DNA of 64,000 bases from Frigidibacter oleivorans (lineage in GTDB: Bacteria; Pseudomonadota; Alphaproteobacteria; Rhodobacterales; Rhodobacteraceae), in NCBI RefSeq assembly GCF_003993775.1, contig NZ_RJRZ01000001.1, positions 124,001 to 188,000 of the forward strand. Direction: 5' to 3'. The translations under genes and the position numbers were made by a program. Shown one piece after another: positions 1-7,747 of the stretch. The notes beneath the pieces are model-generated. The model had not been told where the DNA came from. It saw only the letters and a list, made by a program, of their open reading frames with translations, and did not search any database. How positions within the stretch are numbered: the first letter of the stretch is position 1; the number at the start of each line of letters is the position of its first letter.

Positions 1-261
1 TACGGCGTTCCCGACGAAGAGAGCCCCGAGATCACCGACGAGGAATGGCTCTGGTTCGTCCGTGCCGAGGATTTCGATGGTTTCGCGGGGGTCCACGCTT
101 TTCTGAGGGAACGCGAGGACTTCCTGCGCGAGGCCGAGGCCGCCGGCATCCCGCGCACGGCCTTCCTGTCGCTGGAGCCGAACAAGCCCGGGTTCATCCG
201 CCGCGCGACCGAGGCGCTGGAAGCCGCGGCGCGGGCGGGGCGGCTGCACGCCGCCGAATAG
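1..261 (+). CDS. C-terminal part of an unrecognised protein
   Basis: The frame is open from the window edge to a TAG at 259, so only the last 86 codons are visible and the start lies outside. The fragment is acidic and probably helical, with a WLWFV segment near residues 16-20 and a NKPGFIRRATEAL stretch near the end. I do not recognise the family. It converges on nrtD with about 10 bp between the two stops, so the minus-strand nitrate genes end here and no nitrate reductase gene follows them directly. Confidence 0.7.
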   Translation, partial: YGVPDEESPEITDEEWLWFVRAEDFDGFAGVHAFLREREDFLREAEAAGIPRTAFLSLEPNKPGFIRRATEALEAAARAGRLHAAE

Positions 262-271
262 CCCCCGCCGG

Positions 272-1066
272 TCATTCCGCCGCCTCGACGAAACGGTGAC
301 GTTCGTAAAGGAAGCGCAGCACCGCCTCGCGCGCCCGCAGGTAGCCCGGGTCCGAGGCCAAGGCGATACGGTCGCGCGGCCGGTCGAGCGGCACGGACAG
401 CACCTCGCCGATCGTGGCCGAGGGACCGTTCGTCATCATCACGATCCGGTCGGCCAGCAGCACCGCCTCGTCGACATCGTGGGTGATCATCAGCATCGTG
501 TTGCCGAGCCGCGCGTGGATCTGCATCACCGCATCCTGCAGATGCGCCCGGGTCAGCGCGTCCAGCGCGCCGAAGGGTTCGTCCAGCAGCAGGATCTTCG
601 GTTCCATCGCCAGCGCCCGGGCGATGCCCACGCGCTGCTTCATCCCGCCGGAAATCTCGCCGGGGCGCTTGTCCTTCGCATGGGTCATCTGCACCAGGTC
701 GAGGTTGTGCAGGATCCAGTCGTGGCGTTCCCTGCGGGACCGGCTGGCGGCAAAGACCTTGTCCACCGCAAGGCGGATGTTGTCGTAGACGCTGAGCCAG
801 GGCAGCAGCGAATGGTTCTGGAACACCACAGCCCGTTCCGGGCCGGGGGCGTTGACCTCGCGCCCTTCCAGCAGGATGCCGCCCGACGTCACCTCGGTCA
901 GGCCGGCGATCAGGTTCAGGAGCGTGGACTTGCCGCAGCCGGAATGACCGATGATCGAGACGAACTCGCCCTTCTCGATGGTCAGGCGGATGTCGGCCAG
1001 CACCTCGACGCTGCGGTTGCCGGTGGCGAAGGTCTTTCCGACCCGGTCGATTTTCAGATAGCTCAT
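272..1066 (-). CDS. nrtD: Nitrate ABC transporter, ATP-binding protein
   Basis: This is the ATPase that would power nitrate import with NrtA and NrtB at the inner membrane. The 264-aa protein has Walker A GHSGCGKST near residue 40, an ISGGMKQR signature, Walker B LLLDEPFGALD and the switch MITHD. It closely fits the NrtD/SsuB/TauB group of anion and sulfonate importers. The start MSYLKI was chosen because GAGGAG lies 6 bp upstream; an in-frame ATG two codons earlier would overlap that ribosome site. It follows nrtB after about 10 bp in one operon. Substrate is inferred from the neighbours nrtA, nasS and nasT; the ATPase alone could not separate nitrate from taurine or sulfonates. Confidence 0.9.
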   Translation of the reverse strand: MSYLKIDRVGKTFATGNRSVEVLADIRLTIEKGEFVSIIGHSGCGKSTLLNLIAGLTEVTSGGILLEGREVNAPGPERAVVFQNHSLLPWLSVYDNIRLAVDKVFAASRSRRERHDWILHNLDLVQMTHAKDKRPGEISGGMKQRVGIARALAMEPKILLLDEPFGALDALTRAHLQDAVMQIHARLGNTMLMITHDVDEAVLLADRIVMMTNGPSATIGEVLSVPLDRPRDRIALASDPGYLRAREAVLRFLYERHRFVEAAE

Positions 1067-1076
1067 GCCCATCTCC

Positions 1077-1985
1077 TCAGACCGCCGTCCCGCGCGAGAC
1101 GACGCGGCCCAGCCAGCCCACGAGACGGTCGAGCAGGAAGCCCACGGCCCCGATATAGACAAGCGCCACGATGATGTCGGTCAGGCGCGAGGAATTCCAC
1201 GCATCCCAGATGAAGAAGCCGATGCCCACGCCGCCGGTCAGCATCTCAGCCGCGACGATGGCGAGCCAGGCCAGGCCGATGCCGATACGCAGGCCCGAGA
1301 AGATGTAGGGCGCGGCGGCGGGCAGCATGATCTTCCAGAAGAATTCCAGCTGGTTCAGCCGCAGCACCGCCGCCACGTTGCGATAGTCCTGCGGAATGGC
1401 GCGGACGCCTGCGGCGGTGTTGATGATGATCGGCCAGATCGCGGTGATGAAGATCACGAAGATCGCCGAGGGCCGGCTGTCCATGAAGGCGGCGAGGCTG
1501 ATCGGCAGCCAGGCCAGCGGCGGCACCGTGCGCAGCACCTGGAAGATCGGGTCGAGCCCGCGCATCAGCCAGACCGACTGGCCGATCACCGCGCCGGTGC
1601 CGACGCCGATCACCGCGGCGAGCCCGAAGCCCATCGCCACCCGTTCCAGCGAGGTCAGCACCCGCCAGCCCAGGCCGATATCCTGCGTGCCGTAGACGAA
1701 GAACGGGTCGAGGATCAGTTCGCGGCTTTCCTGCCAGACGGCGGCGGGGGTGGGCAGGCCGGAGCTGCCGCCCGAAAACGCCGCCTGCCAGGCCAGCAGC
1801 AGCGCCGCGAAGACGACGAGCGGCGGCAGCAGCCGTTCCGCCAGCAGCCGCAGCAGCACGGCCAGCGCCGGCGGCCGGGCCGGGCGCGGCAGGGACAGCA
1901 CCCGTGCCGGCGCGGCGGGGGCCTCGACAGCGGCCGGAACGGGTCCGGGCGCGGCAGAGGGCTTGCGAAGGGTCGATACGCTCAT
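1077..1985 (-). CDS. nrtB: Nitrate ABC transporter, permease
   Basis: A 302-aa inner-membrane permease of the binding-protein-dependent family (NrtB/SsuC/TauC). After a proline- and alanine-rich cytoplasmic N-terminus (about 50 residues) come roughly six membrane segments. The cytoplasmic EAA-type loop can be seen in the region AVLRLNQLEFFWKIMLPAAAP, where the permease would dock on NrtD. The start MSVSTLRK lies 11 bp after the nrtA stop; longer readings upstream only run through nrtA in a wrong frame. Gene order nrtA-nrtB-nrtD on the minus strand supports a single nitrate/nitrite uptake operon. Confidence 0.9.
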   Translation of the reverse strand: MSVSTLRKPSAAPGPVPAAVEAPAAPARVLSLPRPARPPALAVLLRLLAERLLPPLVVFAALLLAWQAAFSGGSSGLPTPAAVWQESRELILDPFFVYGTQDIGLGWRVLTSLERVAMGFGLAAVIGVGTGAVIGQSVWLMRGLDPIFQVLRTVPPLAWLPISLAAFMDSRPSAIFVIFITAIWPIIINTAAGVRAIPQDYRNVAAVLRLNQLEFFWKIMLPAAAPYIFSGLRIGIGLAWLAIVAAEMLTGGVGIGFFIWDAWNSSRLTDIIVALVYIGAVGFLLDRLVGWLGRVVSRGTAV

Positions 1986-1996
1986 GTCCCCGCCCC

Positions 1997-3295
1997 TCAC
2001 GCCATCGCCTTGATCGAGAGGCTTGCCAGATAGGCCTCTGGATCTGCGGGATCGAAGGTCTTGCCGTCGAAGAAGGTCTCGACGCCGCGGCTGTCGCCGA
2101 AGCCCGCCGTGTCCAGCCCCAGATTGGCCGCGGCCTGCAGCCACAGATCCGAACGGTTGGTGGCGTCGATCAGCGCCTTGCCGTCCAGATCGCCGGGCAG
2201 ATAGCCCCAGCGCTTGTTCTCGGTGATGAACCAGCTGTCGAGCGACTTCCACGGATAGGAGGTCTCGCCCCCGGCGCCCCAGAACTTCATGGCGAGGTCG
2301 AGGTTCGTCTCCTGCCGGCCGTTGCCATAGTTGATCTCGCCCTTGATGCGGCCGATGATGTCCTTGACCGGCACGTTGTACCACTGGCGGCGGCCGACGA
2401 TCTCGGCCATCTCCTGCTTGTTCTCCATCTTCTCGCACCACATCTGCGCCTCCATCACCGCGGACATCAGCGCGACGGTGGCGTTGGGGTTGGCATCGAC
2501 CCAGTCGGCGCGCATGCCCAGCACCTTTTCCGGGTGGCGCATCCACAGCTCGCCGGTGGTGGCGGCGGTGAAGCCGATATTCTGGTGGACCAGCTGTTCG
2601 TTCCACGGCTCGCCCACGCAGAAGGCGTCCATGTTGCCGACCTTCATGTTCGCCACCATCTGCGGCGGCGGCACCACGATCACGTCGACATCGGTGTCGG
2701 GGTTGATGCCGCCCGCGGCCAGCCAGTAGCGGATCCACAGGTCATGGGTGCCGCCGGGGAAGGTCATCGCCACCTGGGCGGGCGTGCCCGCCGCCTTCTT
2801 CGCCGCGAAAGCCTCGGCCAGCTTGCCGGCATCCAGCCGCACGCCGGTATCGGCATAGGCGGCGGCGACCGACAGGCCCTGGCAGTTCTCGTTCAGGTTC
2901 AGCAGCGTGTACATCGGCAGCGGCTGGTTGTTCTGCATCACCGCGCCGGTGGAATAGAGATGGATCTTCGGCCGCAGGATATGGGCGCCGTCGATGCCGC
3001 CGCTGCCGCCGCCGAGCGCCATGTTGTCGCGCGTGGCACCCCAGCTGGCCTGCTTCTCGACGCTCACATCGGGCAGGCCCCATTTGTCGAACAGGCCCTT
3101 TTCCTTGGCGATGATCAGGGGCGCGCTGTCGGTCAGGGCGATATAGCCCAGCCGCGCACCGGTTACCTCGGGGGTGGGGGTGGCGGCCCAGGCACCGCCG
3201 GGCAGCAGGGCGCGGGCGGCGGCCATGGTGGCCAGCGCCCCGGTGGCGGACTTGATCAGGCTGCGGCGCGAGATGGGGGTCGCGGTCTCGGTCAT
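1997..3295 (-). CDS. nrtA: Nitrate-binding periplasmic protein, Tat-exported
   Basis: The 432-aa substrate-binding protein of the transporter. It opens with a twin-arginine signal (SRRSLIK at residues 9-15, then a hydrophobic stretch to about residue 35), so it would be exported folded. The mature part has NrtA/CmpA family features: LGYIALTDSAPLIIAKE at the start, GGTHDLWIRYWLA in the middle, and VGEPWN in the hinge region. AAGAGGA upstream supports the ATG at 3295. It is homologous to the cytoplasmic sensor NasS encoded upstream; NrtA has the export signal and NasS does not. It is first in the transport operon behind a hairpin-rich leader. Bicarbonate (CmpA) is the main alternative substrate, less likely beside nasTS. 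Confidence 0.92.
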   Translation of the reverse strand: MTETATPISRRSLIKSATGALATMAAARALLPGGAWAATPTPEVTGARLGYIALTDSAPLIIAKEKGLFDKWGLPDVSVEKQASWGATRDNMALGGGSGGIDGAHILRPKIHLYSTGAVMQNNQPLPMYTLLNLNENCQGLSVAAAYADTGVRLDAGKLAEAFAAKKAAGTPAQVAMTFPGGTHDLWIRYWLAAGGINPDTDVDVIVVPPPQMVANMKVGNMDAFCVGEPWNEQLVHQNIGFTAATTGELWMRHPEKVLGMRADWVDANPNATVALMSAVMEAQMWCEKMENKQEMAEIVGRRQWYNVPVKDIIGRIKGEINYGNGRQETNLDLAMKFWGAGGETSYPWKSLDSWFITENKRWGYLPGDLDGKALIDATNRSDLWLQAAANLGLDTAGFGDSRGVETFFDGKTFDPADPEAYLASLSIKAMA

Positions 3296-3311
3296 GGCGG
3301 GTCCTCTTGCG

Positions 3312-3460
3312 GGCCGGACGGGGAAGGACGGTCCGGCCTGGATGCTTGAAACAGAAAAGCCGCCTGTCGCTGCGACCGGTTCTGGTCGCGGACATGGCGG
3401 CATCGTTGCCCTAACGGATCCCGCAGCGTCGCGGGCAGGTCATGCCGCGGCATCGTTGCC
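3312..3460 (-). promoter_or_regulatory. Hairpin-rich leader of nrtA, candidate NasT (ANTAR) target
   Basis: Read on the minus strand, the leader holds GGC-AACGAT-GCC twice (3449-3460 and 3399-3410, part of a 14-bp direct repeat 50 bp apart). Nine bases after the second copy comes a perfect 6-bp hairpin GCGACC-AGAACC-GGTCGC (3372-3389). Hexaloops with A at position 1 and G at position 4 in tandem hairpins are the known target of ANTAR antiterminators; AACGAT fits, AGAACC has the A but not the G. The 3' arm of the second hairpin can instead pair downstream (CCGGTC with GACAGG) before a CTTTTCTGTTT run, which is terminator-like. A further 8-bp perfect hairpin (3312-3338) ends 3 bases before the nrtA ribosome site. 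Confidence 0.5.
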
Positions 3461-3584
3461 GGCGGCGATGTCCCAGTGATGCCGCTGCCCGGGCCACCGA
3501 TCAAGGTTCTGCCGGTCATCCCCGCCGCCGGGCCGCCCGGACGCGGCACATCGCAGCGCAAATCGTGCCGCGCTGCCGCAGAAT

Positions 3585-4769
3585 TCAGCTGTCCGCGAAT
3601 GGCGGCTCGAACACCCGGCCGTCGAAGAAGGCGTCGGGCCGCAGAATCATCTCGCCCTTTTCCGAGGCCACGGGGTTCGGCGCCCGCAGCGCGCCCTCGA
3701 TCTTGGCCGAGGCGCCGGGCAGGTCCGCCCCCGCCGCGCGCAGGTGCTGGCGGTAAAGGTCGGTGCGGAAGCAGGTCATCGCCCGCCGCATCGCCGCCTG
3801 CGGGTCGAGCCCGTGCTGCAGCGCCATCCGTTCGGCGAAGAGCGCGGCGACGCTCTTCCACGGGAAGGTCGCGGCGCCTTCGTGGAAGCTGATGAATTCC
3901 GGCACCTGCCGCGCCTCGCCCTGGCCCGAGATCAGGAAGCGCCCCTGAAGGCCGCGTTCGGCCACCTCGGGCTGCAGGTTCAGATAGTCCGGCCGGCAGA
4001 TCAGCTCGGCGGCGGTGCCGCGGTTGTCGGGCTGGTCGAGCCAGCGGCCCGCCCGCCACAGCGCCCGCATCAGCCGGCCGGTGCGGTCGGGATCGGCCTC
4101 GGCGATGTCCCGGCGCATCACCAGGCCCTTTTCCGGCGCGCCCGCCCAGATCGCCCGCGCCGGCAGCAACAGCGCCCCCGCCCCGGTTTCCACCGCCATC
4201 GAGGCCCAGGGTTCGCCCACGCAATAGGCATCCACCTCGCCCGCGGCCAGCGTCTGCGCCATGCGCGGCGGCGGCACGGTATGCACCTCGACCGCGCCCG
4301 ACCGGATGTCGAAGCCGCTGGCCGCCAGCCAGTGCCAGACCACCTCGGCCTGGGTCGAGAAGGGGAAGGGCACGCCCACCCGCAGCCGCCCGCCCGAGGC
4401 CGCCCGCAGCGCCGCCCCCGCCGCCCCGGCATGGACGAAGTCGAAGCCGAAGCCGTCGGCGCGCATCCGCCGCGCCAGATCGTTGCTGACCGCCACCGCC
4501 TGCCCGCCATGCGCGACGATCATCAGCAGGTCGACCTGCGGCAGCGGCGGGCCCAGCCCCAGCGTCTGCGCGATGGGCATCGGCACCAGCTGATGCGCGG
4601 CCTCGATACTGCCCGCGCCCAGCAGGTCGCGGCTCTGCGCCCAGGAACTGAGGCGGATCAGGTTCAGATCCAGCCCCTCCTCGGCGGCGAAACCCAGTTC
4701 CTGCGCCACGATGAAGGCCGCGGCATCGGTCAGCGGCACATAGCCGATGCTCAGGCGCTCGGCGGTCAT
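3585..4769 (-). CDS. nasS: NasS nitrate sensor
   Basis: A 394-aa protein of the NrtA/CmpA binding-protein family without any signal peptide, the hallmark of NasS, the cytoplasmic nitrate/nitrite sensor that holds NasT inactive when nitrate is absent. Family marks are GYVPLTDAAAFIVAQELGF at the N-terminus, YCVGEPWASM in the centre and FHEGAATFPWKS later. It starts at ATG 4769 inside the nasT stop (ATGA overlap), so the two are translationally coupled, as expected for partners that form a complex. It is followed by the nrtA leader. Assignment rests on the missing export signal plus the ANTAR neighbour. Confidence 0.9.
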   Translation of the reverse strand: MTAERLSIGYVPLTDAAAFIVAQELGFAAEEGLDLNLIRLSSWAQSRDLLGAGSIEAAHQLVPMPIAQTLGLGPPLPQVDLLMIVAHGGQAVAVSNDLARRMRADGFGFDFVHAGAAGAALRAASGGRLRVGVPFPFSTQAEVVWHWLAASGFDIRSGAVEVHTVPPPRMAQTLAAGEVDAYCVGEPWASMAVETGAGALLLPARAIWAGAPEKGLVMRRDIAEADPDRTGRLMRALWRAGRWLDQPDNRGTAAELICRPDYLNLQPEVAERGLQGRFLISGQGEARQVPEFISFHEGAATFPWKSVAALFAERMALQHGLDPQAAMRRAMTCFRTDLYRQHLRAAGADLPGASAKIEGALRAPNPVASEKGEMILRPDAFFDGRVFEPPFADS

Positions 4770-5344
4770 GTCAGCAGCCCCGCCGCCATCACCAGCTGCT
4801 GCGCGATGTCCGCGACCCGCCGCTTCTGGTCCATCGCCGTCTTGCGCAGCAGCGCATAGGCCGCCTCTTCGTCGATGCCGCGCGCCTTCATCAGGATCGC
4901 CTTGGCCCGGTCGATCACCTTGCGCTCTTCCAGCGCGGTCTTCGTCGCCTCCAGTTCCGCCCGCATCCGCTGGAACAGGTTGAACCTGGCGATGGCGGCG
5001 TCGAGCACCGGCTTGATCCGGTCGGGGCGCAGCCCGTCCACCACATAGGCCGACACGCCCGCCTCGATCGCCGCGCGGGTCAGCGGCTCGTCCGAGCGGT
5101 CCACGAACATCGCCACCGGCCGTTCCAGCGGGCTGGAGGCCAGCGCCAGTTCCTCCAGCACGTCGCGCGAGGGGTCGGCGATGTCGATCAGCACGATGTC
5201 CGGGGCGATGGCCGCGATCCGCCGCCGCAGGCCGTTCTCCTCGGCGATGACCTCGATCTGATAGTCGCCCGCCTCGCGCAGCGCATCGACCATGCGCAGG
5301 GCACGGTCCTTGTCACGTTCGACGATGAGGATGGAGAGTTGCAT
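4766..5344 (-). CDS. nasT: NasT, ANTAR-domain antitermination regulator
   Basis: 192 aa: an N-terminal receiver-like domain (residues 1-120, LSILIVERD at the start and IVLIDIADPS where the phospho-acceptor region lies) and a C-terminal ANTAR three-helix domain (about 130-190, RKVIDRAKAILMKARG followed by AYALLRKTAMD). ANTAR proteins bind tandem RNA hairpins and prevent termination in nitrate-assimilation leaders. The start MQLSILIV was chosen by homology; longer in-frame extensions are low-complexity. It heads the operon nasT-nasS-nrtABD. It would act on the hairpins upstream of nrtA, and perhaps on nitrate reductase genes elsewhere. Confidence 0.92.
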   Translation of the reverse strand: MQLSILIVERDKDRALRMVDALREAGDYQIEVIAEENGLRRRIAAIAPDIVLIDIADPSRDVLEELALASSPLERPVAMFVDRSDEPLTRAAIEAGVSAYVVDGLRPDRIKPVLDAAIARFNLFQRMRAELEATKTALEERKVIDRAKAILMKARGIDEEAAYALLRKTAMDQKRRVADIAQQLVMAAGLLT

Positions 5345-5607
5345 CGGGGGTCCAGGTGTTCGACCCTCGGGGTAGCAGGGCAGCCCGAGGGGAACGAGGG
5401 CGGGCGGCTGGCGTGGGGACAGCGGGTTGCGATGCGCCGATGAATTGGGCGGAATCGGCAGAGATGCCCAAGAAATGACGCCTCTGCGGACATAACGGCG
5501 CCGACGCCGTGCCCATGCGCCGGACTGGCCCTCGTCGGGCTGGACCCAGACCACTCGACAGCGCAGGACGGCGTCCGCGCGAACCGGCTCTGGTTTAAGG
5601 GAGGAAA

Positions 5608-5623
5608 TGGCAGCCCGTAGGGG
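5608..5623. repeat. Left attachment site (attL core)
   Basis: The 16 bases TGGCAGCCCGTAGGGG are identical to 23341-23356, the 3' terminus of tRNA-Glu. The flanking bases differ on both sides. To the left lies the nasT upstream region (host, about 260 bp with no gene seen), to the right the first element genes. A direct repeat of the tRNA 3' end at the far border is what site-specific integration leaves behind. Confidence 0.9.
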
Positions 5624-5640
5624 GCGTTAATTCCCCAATA

Positions 5641-6108
5641 GTGTCAGGCCCTTCCAATTGTCTAACCGGCGCTTCTGCCCCCATTGAAAACATTGGGGAA
5701 CTCTGCCGGCTGGCTAACCCGGATCGAGCCGCGACAAACGAAAACCCCGGCGCGCTGGCGGGCGCAGCCGAGGCAATTCAGAACGAAGGTCGTTGTCTGC
5801 GAGACTACACCGGCGGGACTGCCGCTGTCTATGCCTCGCCGGTCGAAACCCTCTTCCGGTCGTGGCTCGGCCGCTATGAGTGGCTGAACGGCCCCGCCAC
5901 GAACGGCATGGGTGATGAAGAGTTCAACGCCCAATGCTCTGTCCTTGGTGAGTATGAGCGAGCGTTGATCCAGATCGAGCCGGCCGACGCGCGCGAGCTG
6001 GTGATGCAGATCGTCGCCGTGACCGCCTGTGGCCAAAACCTCGGAACCTTCGAACAGGGTCAGGTTCTGGTCGCCCGCGCCCGCCAGATGATCGGGGGTG
6101 AGGCATGA
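5641..6108 (+). CDS. Phage-type hypothetical protein, early operon
   Basis: First gene of the element; the open frame begins with GTG at 5641 and ends in an ATGA overlap with the next gene. The part that looks conserved starts near residue 60 (YASPVETLFRSWLGRYEWL) and runs to the end as a mostly helical, acidic protein. The first 60 or so codons cross the left arm site and have a composition unlike a protein domain, so the true start may be an alternative codon further in; no ATG is available before residue 90. Small proteins of this sort are common in Rhodobacterales prophages, with no known function. Confidence 0.6.
   Translation: MSGPSNCLTGASAPIENIGELCRLANPDRAATNENPGALAGAAEAIQNEGRCLRDYTGGTAAVYASPVETLFRSWLGRYEWLNGPATNGMGDEEFNAQCSVLGEYERALIQIEPADARELVMQIVAVTACGQNLGTFEQGQVLVARARQMIGGEA
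5660..5667 (+). repeat. Candidate integrase arm site, left end
   Basis: GTCTAACC occurs here, 37 bp inside the left core, and again at 23269-23276 with an inverted copy at 23286-23293 near the right core. An octamer shared by both ends and close to the core repeats suggests arm-type binding sites for the integrase. Inferred only from position and repetition. Confidence 0.45.
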
Positions 6109-6314
6109 GCTACGCCCCCAAGATCGACGCGCCGGTCGAGGCCCGCGTCGAAGAGGTAATTGAGTCGCTGGATACGGTCGAGCTGTGGCGCTTCGCCGTG
6201 GCCGTGAGGCAAATCCGCGACGGCCGCGACCTGGAAGAGGCGATGCAGGAGTGCGTGGCCGAAATCCACGACTACCGCCAGCACAACGAGGCGCGGGCGG
6301 AGGGCGCGGCATGA
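6105..6314 (+). CDS. Small hypothetical phage protein
   Basis: 69 aa, charged and probably all-helical (VEARVEEVIESLDTVELW then IRDGRDLEEAM). It overlaps the upstream stop and the downstream start by ATGA junctions, so it belongs to a tightly coupled early operon of five genes ending with the TopoVI-A-like gene. I do not recognise a family. Confidence 0.7.
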   Translation: MSYAPKIDAPVEARVEEVIESLDTVELWRFAVAVRQIRDGRDLEEAMQECVAEIHDYRQHNEARAEGAA

Positions 6315-6556
6315 GGAACGCGGTCATCACCATCCGCAGCTTTGCGGCGCCGATGCTCGACCTCGCAGATTGTCTGCGCATCTGGGATTTGGTCGTCGCC
6401 ACCGCCCCGCCGGGCGAGGGACGCGACTTCGCCGAGAAGATCGACCAGATGCGTCAACGGCCGGATTGGGAACCCGGCCCCCAGACGCTCGACCTCATGC
6501 GCCGTCTGGCAAAGTGGACGGCTGATCGGCTCGACCTCGGGGAGGCGGCCGAATGA
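6311..6556 (+). CDS. Small hypothetical phage protein
   Basis: 81 aa starting at ATG 6311, which overlaps the previous TGA; the longer open frame upstream runs through the previous gene and is not used. Contents: FAAPMLDLADCLRIWDLV, then a charged helical tail ending WTADRLDLGEAAE. The pattern resembles short phage proteins of unknown role found in the same position in other rhodobacterial elements. It is coupled to the HNH-like gene by another ATGA overlap. Confidence 0.7.
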   Translation: MRNAVITIRSFAAPMLDLADCLRIWDLVVATAPPGEGRDFAEKIDQMRQRPDWEPGPQTLDLMRRLAKWTADRLDLGEAAE

Positions 6557-6783
6557 CCGCCATCACCCGGCAACGCCGCTGGCGAAACGAGAACCCGGCC
6601 CGCTACCGCGCCCATCTGGACGTGCAGAGCGCCCTTCGCCGGGGCCTGATCCAGAAGCAGCCCTGCGAAGTGTGCGGGGCTGCGAAGGTTGATGCCCACC
6701 ACGACCGCTACGACAGTCTGGCCGTCCGCTGGCTCTGCCGCCGTCATCACGCCCGCCTTCATAGCCGGGAGCGGCGCGCGTGA
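6553..6783 (+). CDS. HNH-like zinc protein
   Basis: 76 aa with CEVCGAAKVDAHHDRYD followed by WLCRRHHARLH. The CxxC pair, the central HH and the later CxxHH fit the zinc-binding core of small HNH nucleases or their non-catalytic relatives. Such proteins are common in phage early regions, where they may cut or bind DNA. It overlaps the GTG start of the following TopoVI-A-like gene. It is distinct from the second HNH gene at 12669, which sits in the head module and has a fuller HNH motif. Confidence 0.7.
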   Translation: MTAITRQRRWRNENPARYRAHLDVQSALRRGLIQKQPCEVCGAAKVDAHHDRYDSLAVRWLCRRHHARLHSRERRA

Positions 6784-7706
6784 ACGTAGTTTTTCCGGCA
6801 GGCCGTAAAACCTCGCGACCGCGCGGTTACATCGAGAACTACAGCCCCCAGGCCAAGACGCGCGAGCTGCTGGATCAGGCGCAAGCCGTGCTGGAGGAAT
6901 ACCGCGAGTATTGGCCGCTGACCTGCCGCCAGATTTTCTATCGGCTGGTCGGGGCGCATGGCTATGCCAAGACGGAGGCGGCCTATGGTCGGCTCTGCCA
7001 CCACCTCGCCAATGCCCGGCGCGGCGGCCTGATCCCCTTCTATGCGATCCGCGACGACGGCGTGACTACGTATCGCCTCGGGCACTTCGACGGCAAAGAC
7101 GACTTCCTGCGTCACCTGCGCGGACTTGGTCAGAACTACACCCGCAACAAGCTCGCGGATCAGGAATACCACATCGAAGTCTGGTGCGAGGCCGCAGGTA
7201 TGCTGCCGCAGCTCGACGAGGTGGCGCGCGCCTATTCGGTGCCCGTCTACTCCTCCGGCGGCTTCGACAGCCTGACCGCCAAGAAGGACTTGGCCGACCG
7301 CATCTGCGAGATCGGCAAGCCGACCGTGATCCTGCACCTGGGTGACTTCGACCCGAGCGGCGTCTCGATCTTCGACAGCGTGGCCGAGGACGTAGCCGCC
7401 TTCGTAGAAGCCGACCGGCGGCACGGGCTTGTCACGGCGCAATTCGAGCGTGTGGCACTGACCGCCGCTCAGGTTAGGCGCTTTGACCTGCCCACCGCTC
7501 CACCTAAGGCCACCGACAGCCGGTCCAAGGCATGGACCGGCGGCACCTGCCAGCTAGAAGCCCTGCCACCCGACGTGATCGCGCAAATCCTGCGCAAGGC
7601 CATCGAGCAACACCTCGACTTCATGCAGCTCGGCATCGACGAGGAAAAGGAGAAGCACGAACGCGAGGAAGTCACGCGCCTGCTTCTCGCTCCACCTCGC
7701 GACTGA
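6780..7706 (+). CDS. TopoVI-A/Spo11-like protein (Topo mini-A type)
   Basis: 308 aa, GTG start overlapping the previous stop. An N-terminal winged-helix region carries RQIFYRLV with Tyr54, matching the catalytic tyrosine motif of type IIB topoisomerase A subunits and Spo11. A Toprim domain follows: Glu137 in VWCEAAGM and the DxD motif LGDFDPSG (Asp189, Asp191). Stand-alone proteins of this architecture are known from mobile elements as Topo mini-A. No partner B subunit (GHKL ATPase) is encoded here, so ATP-driven strand passage is unlikely; DNA nicking, replication initiation or host interference are possible roles. A hairpin terminator follows the stop. Confidence 0.75.
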   Translation: MNVVFPAGRKTSRPRGYIENYSPQAKTRELLDQAQAVLEEYREYWPLTCRQIFYRLVGAHGYAKTEAAYGRLCHHLANARRGGLIPFYAIRDDGVTTYRLGHFDGKDDFLRHLRGLGQNYTRNKLADQEYHIEVWCEAAGMLPQLDEVARAYSVPVYSSGGFDSLTAKKDLADRICEIGKPTVILHLGDFDPSGVSIFDSVAEDVAAFVEADRRHGLVTAQFERVALTAAQVRRFDLPTAPPKATDSRSKAWTGGTCQLEALPPDVIAQILRKAIEQHLDFMQLGIDEEKEKHEREEVTRLLLAPPRD

Positions 7707-7714
7707 TGAACCGT

Positions 7715-7747
7715 GCCCCCGTGCCTCGGGCGCGGTGCGGGGGCTTT
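7715..7747 (+). terminator. Terminator of the early operon
   Basis: GCCCCCG (7715-7721) pairs perfectly with CGGGGGC (7738-7744) and is followed by TTT. It lies 9 bp after the stop of the TopoVI-A-like gene and would end the five-gene early transcript. Confidence 0.6.

Noticed and set aside
3312-3338. Intrinsic terminator upstream of nrtA
   Set aside because: The hairpin is strong but the next bases on the minus strand are CGCAAGAGG with no T tract and contain the ribosome site.
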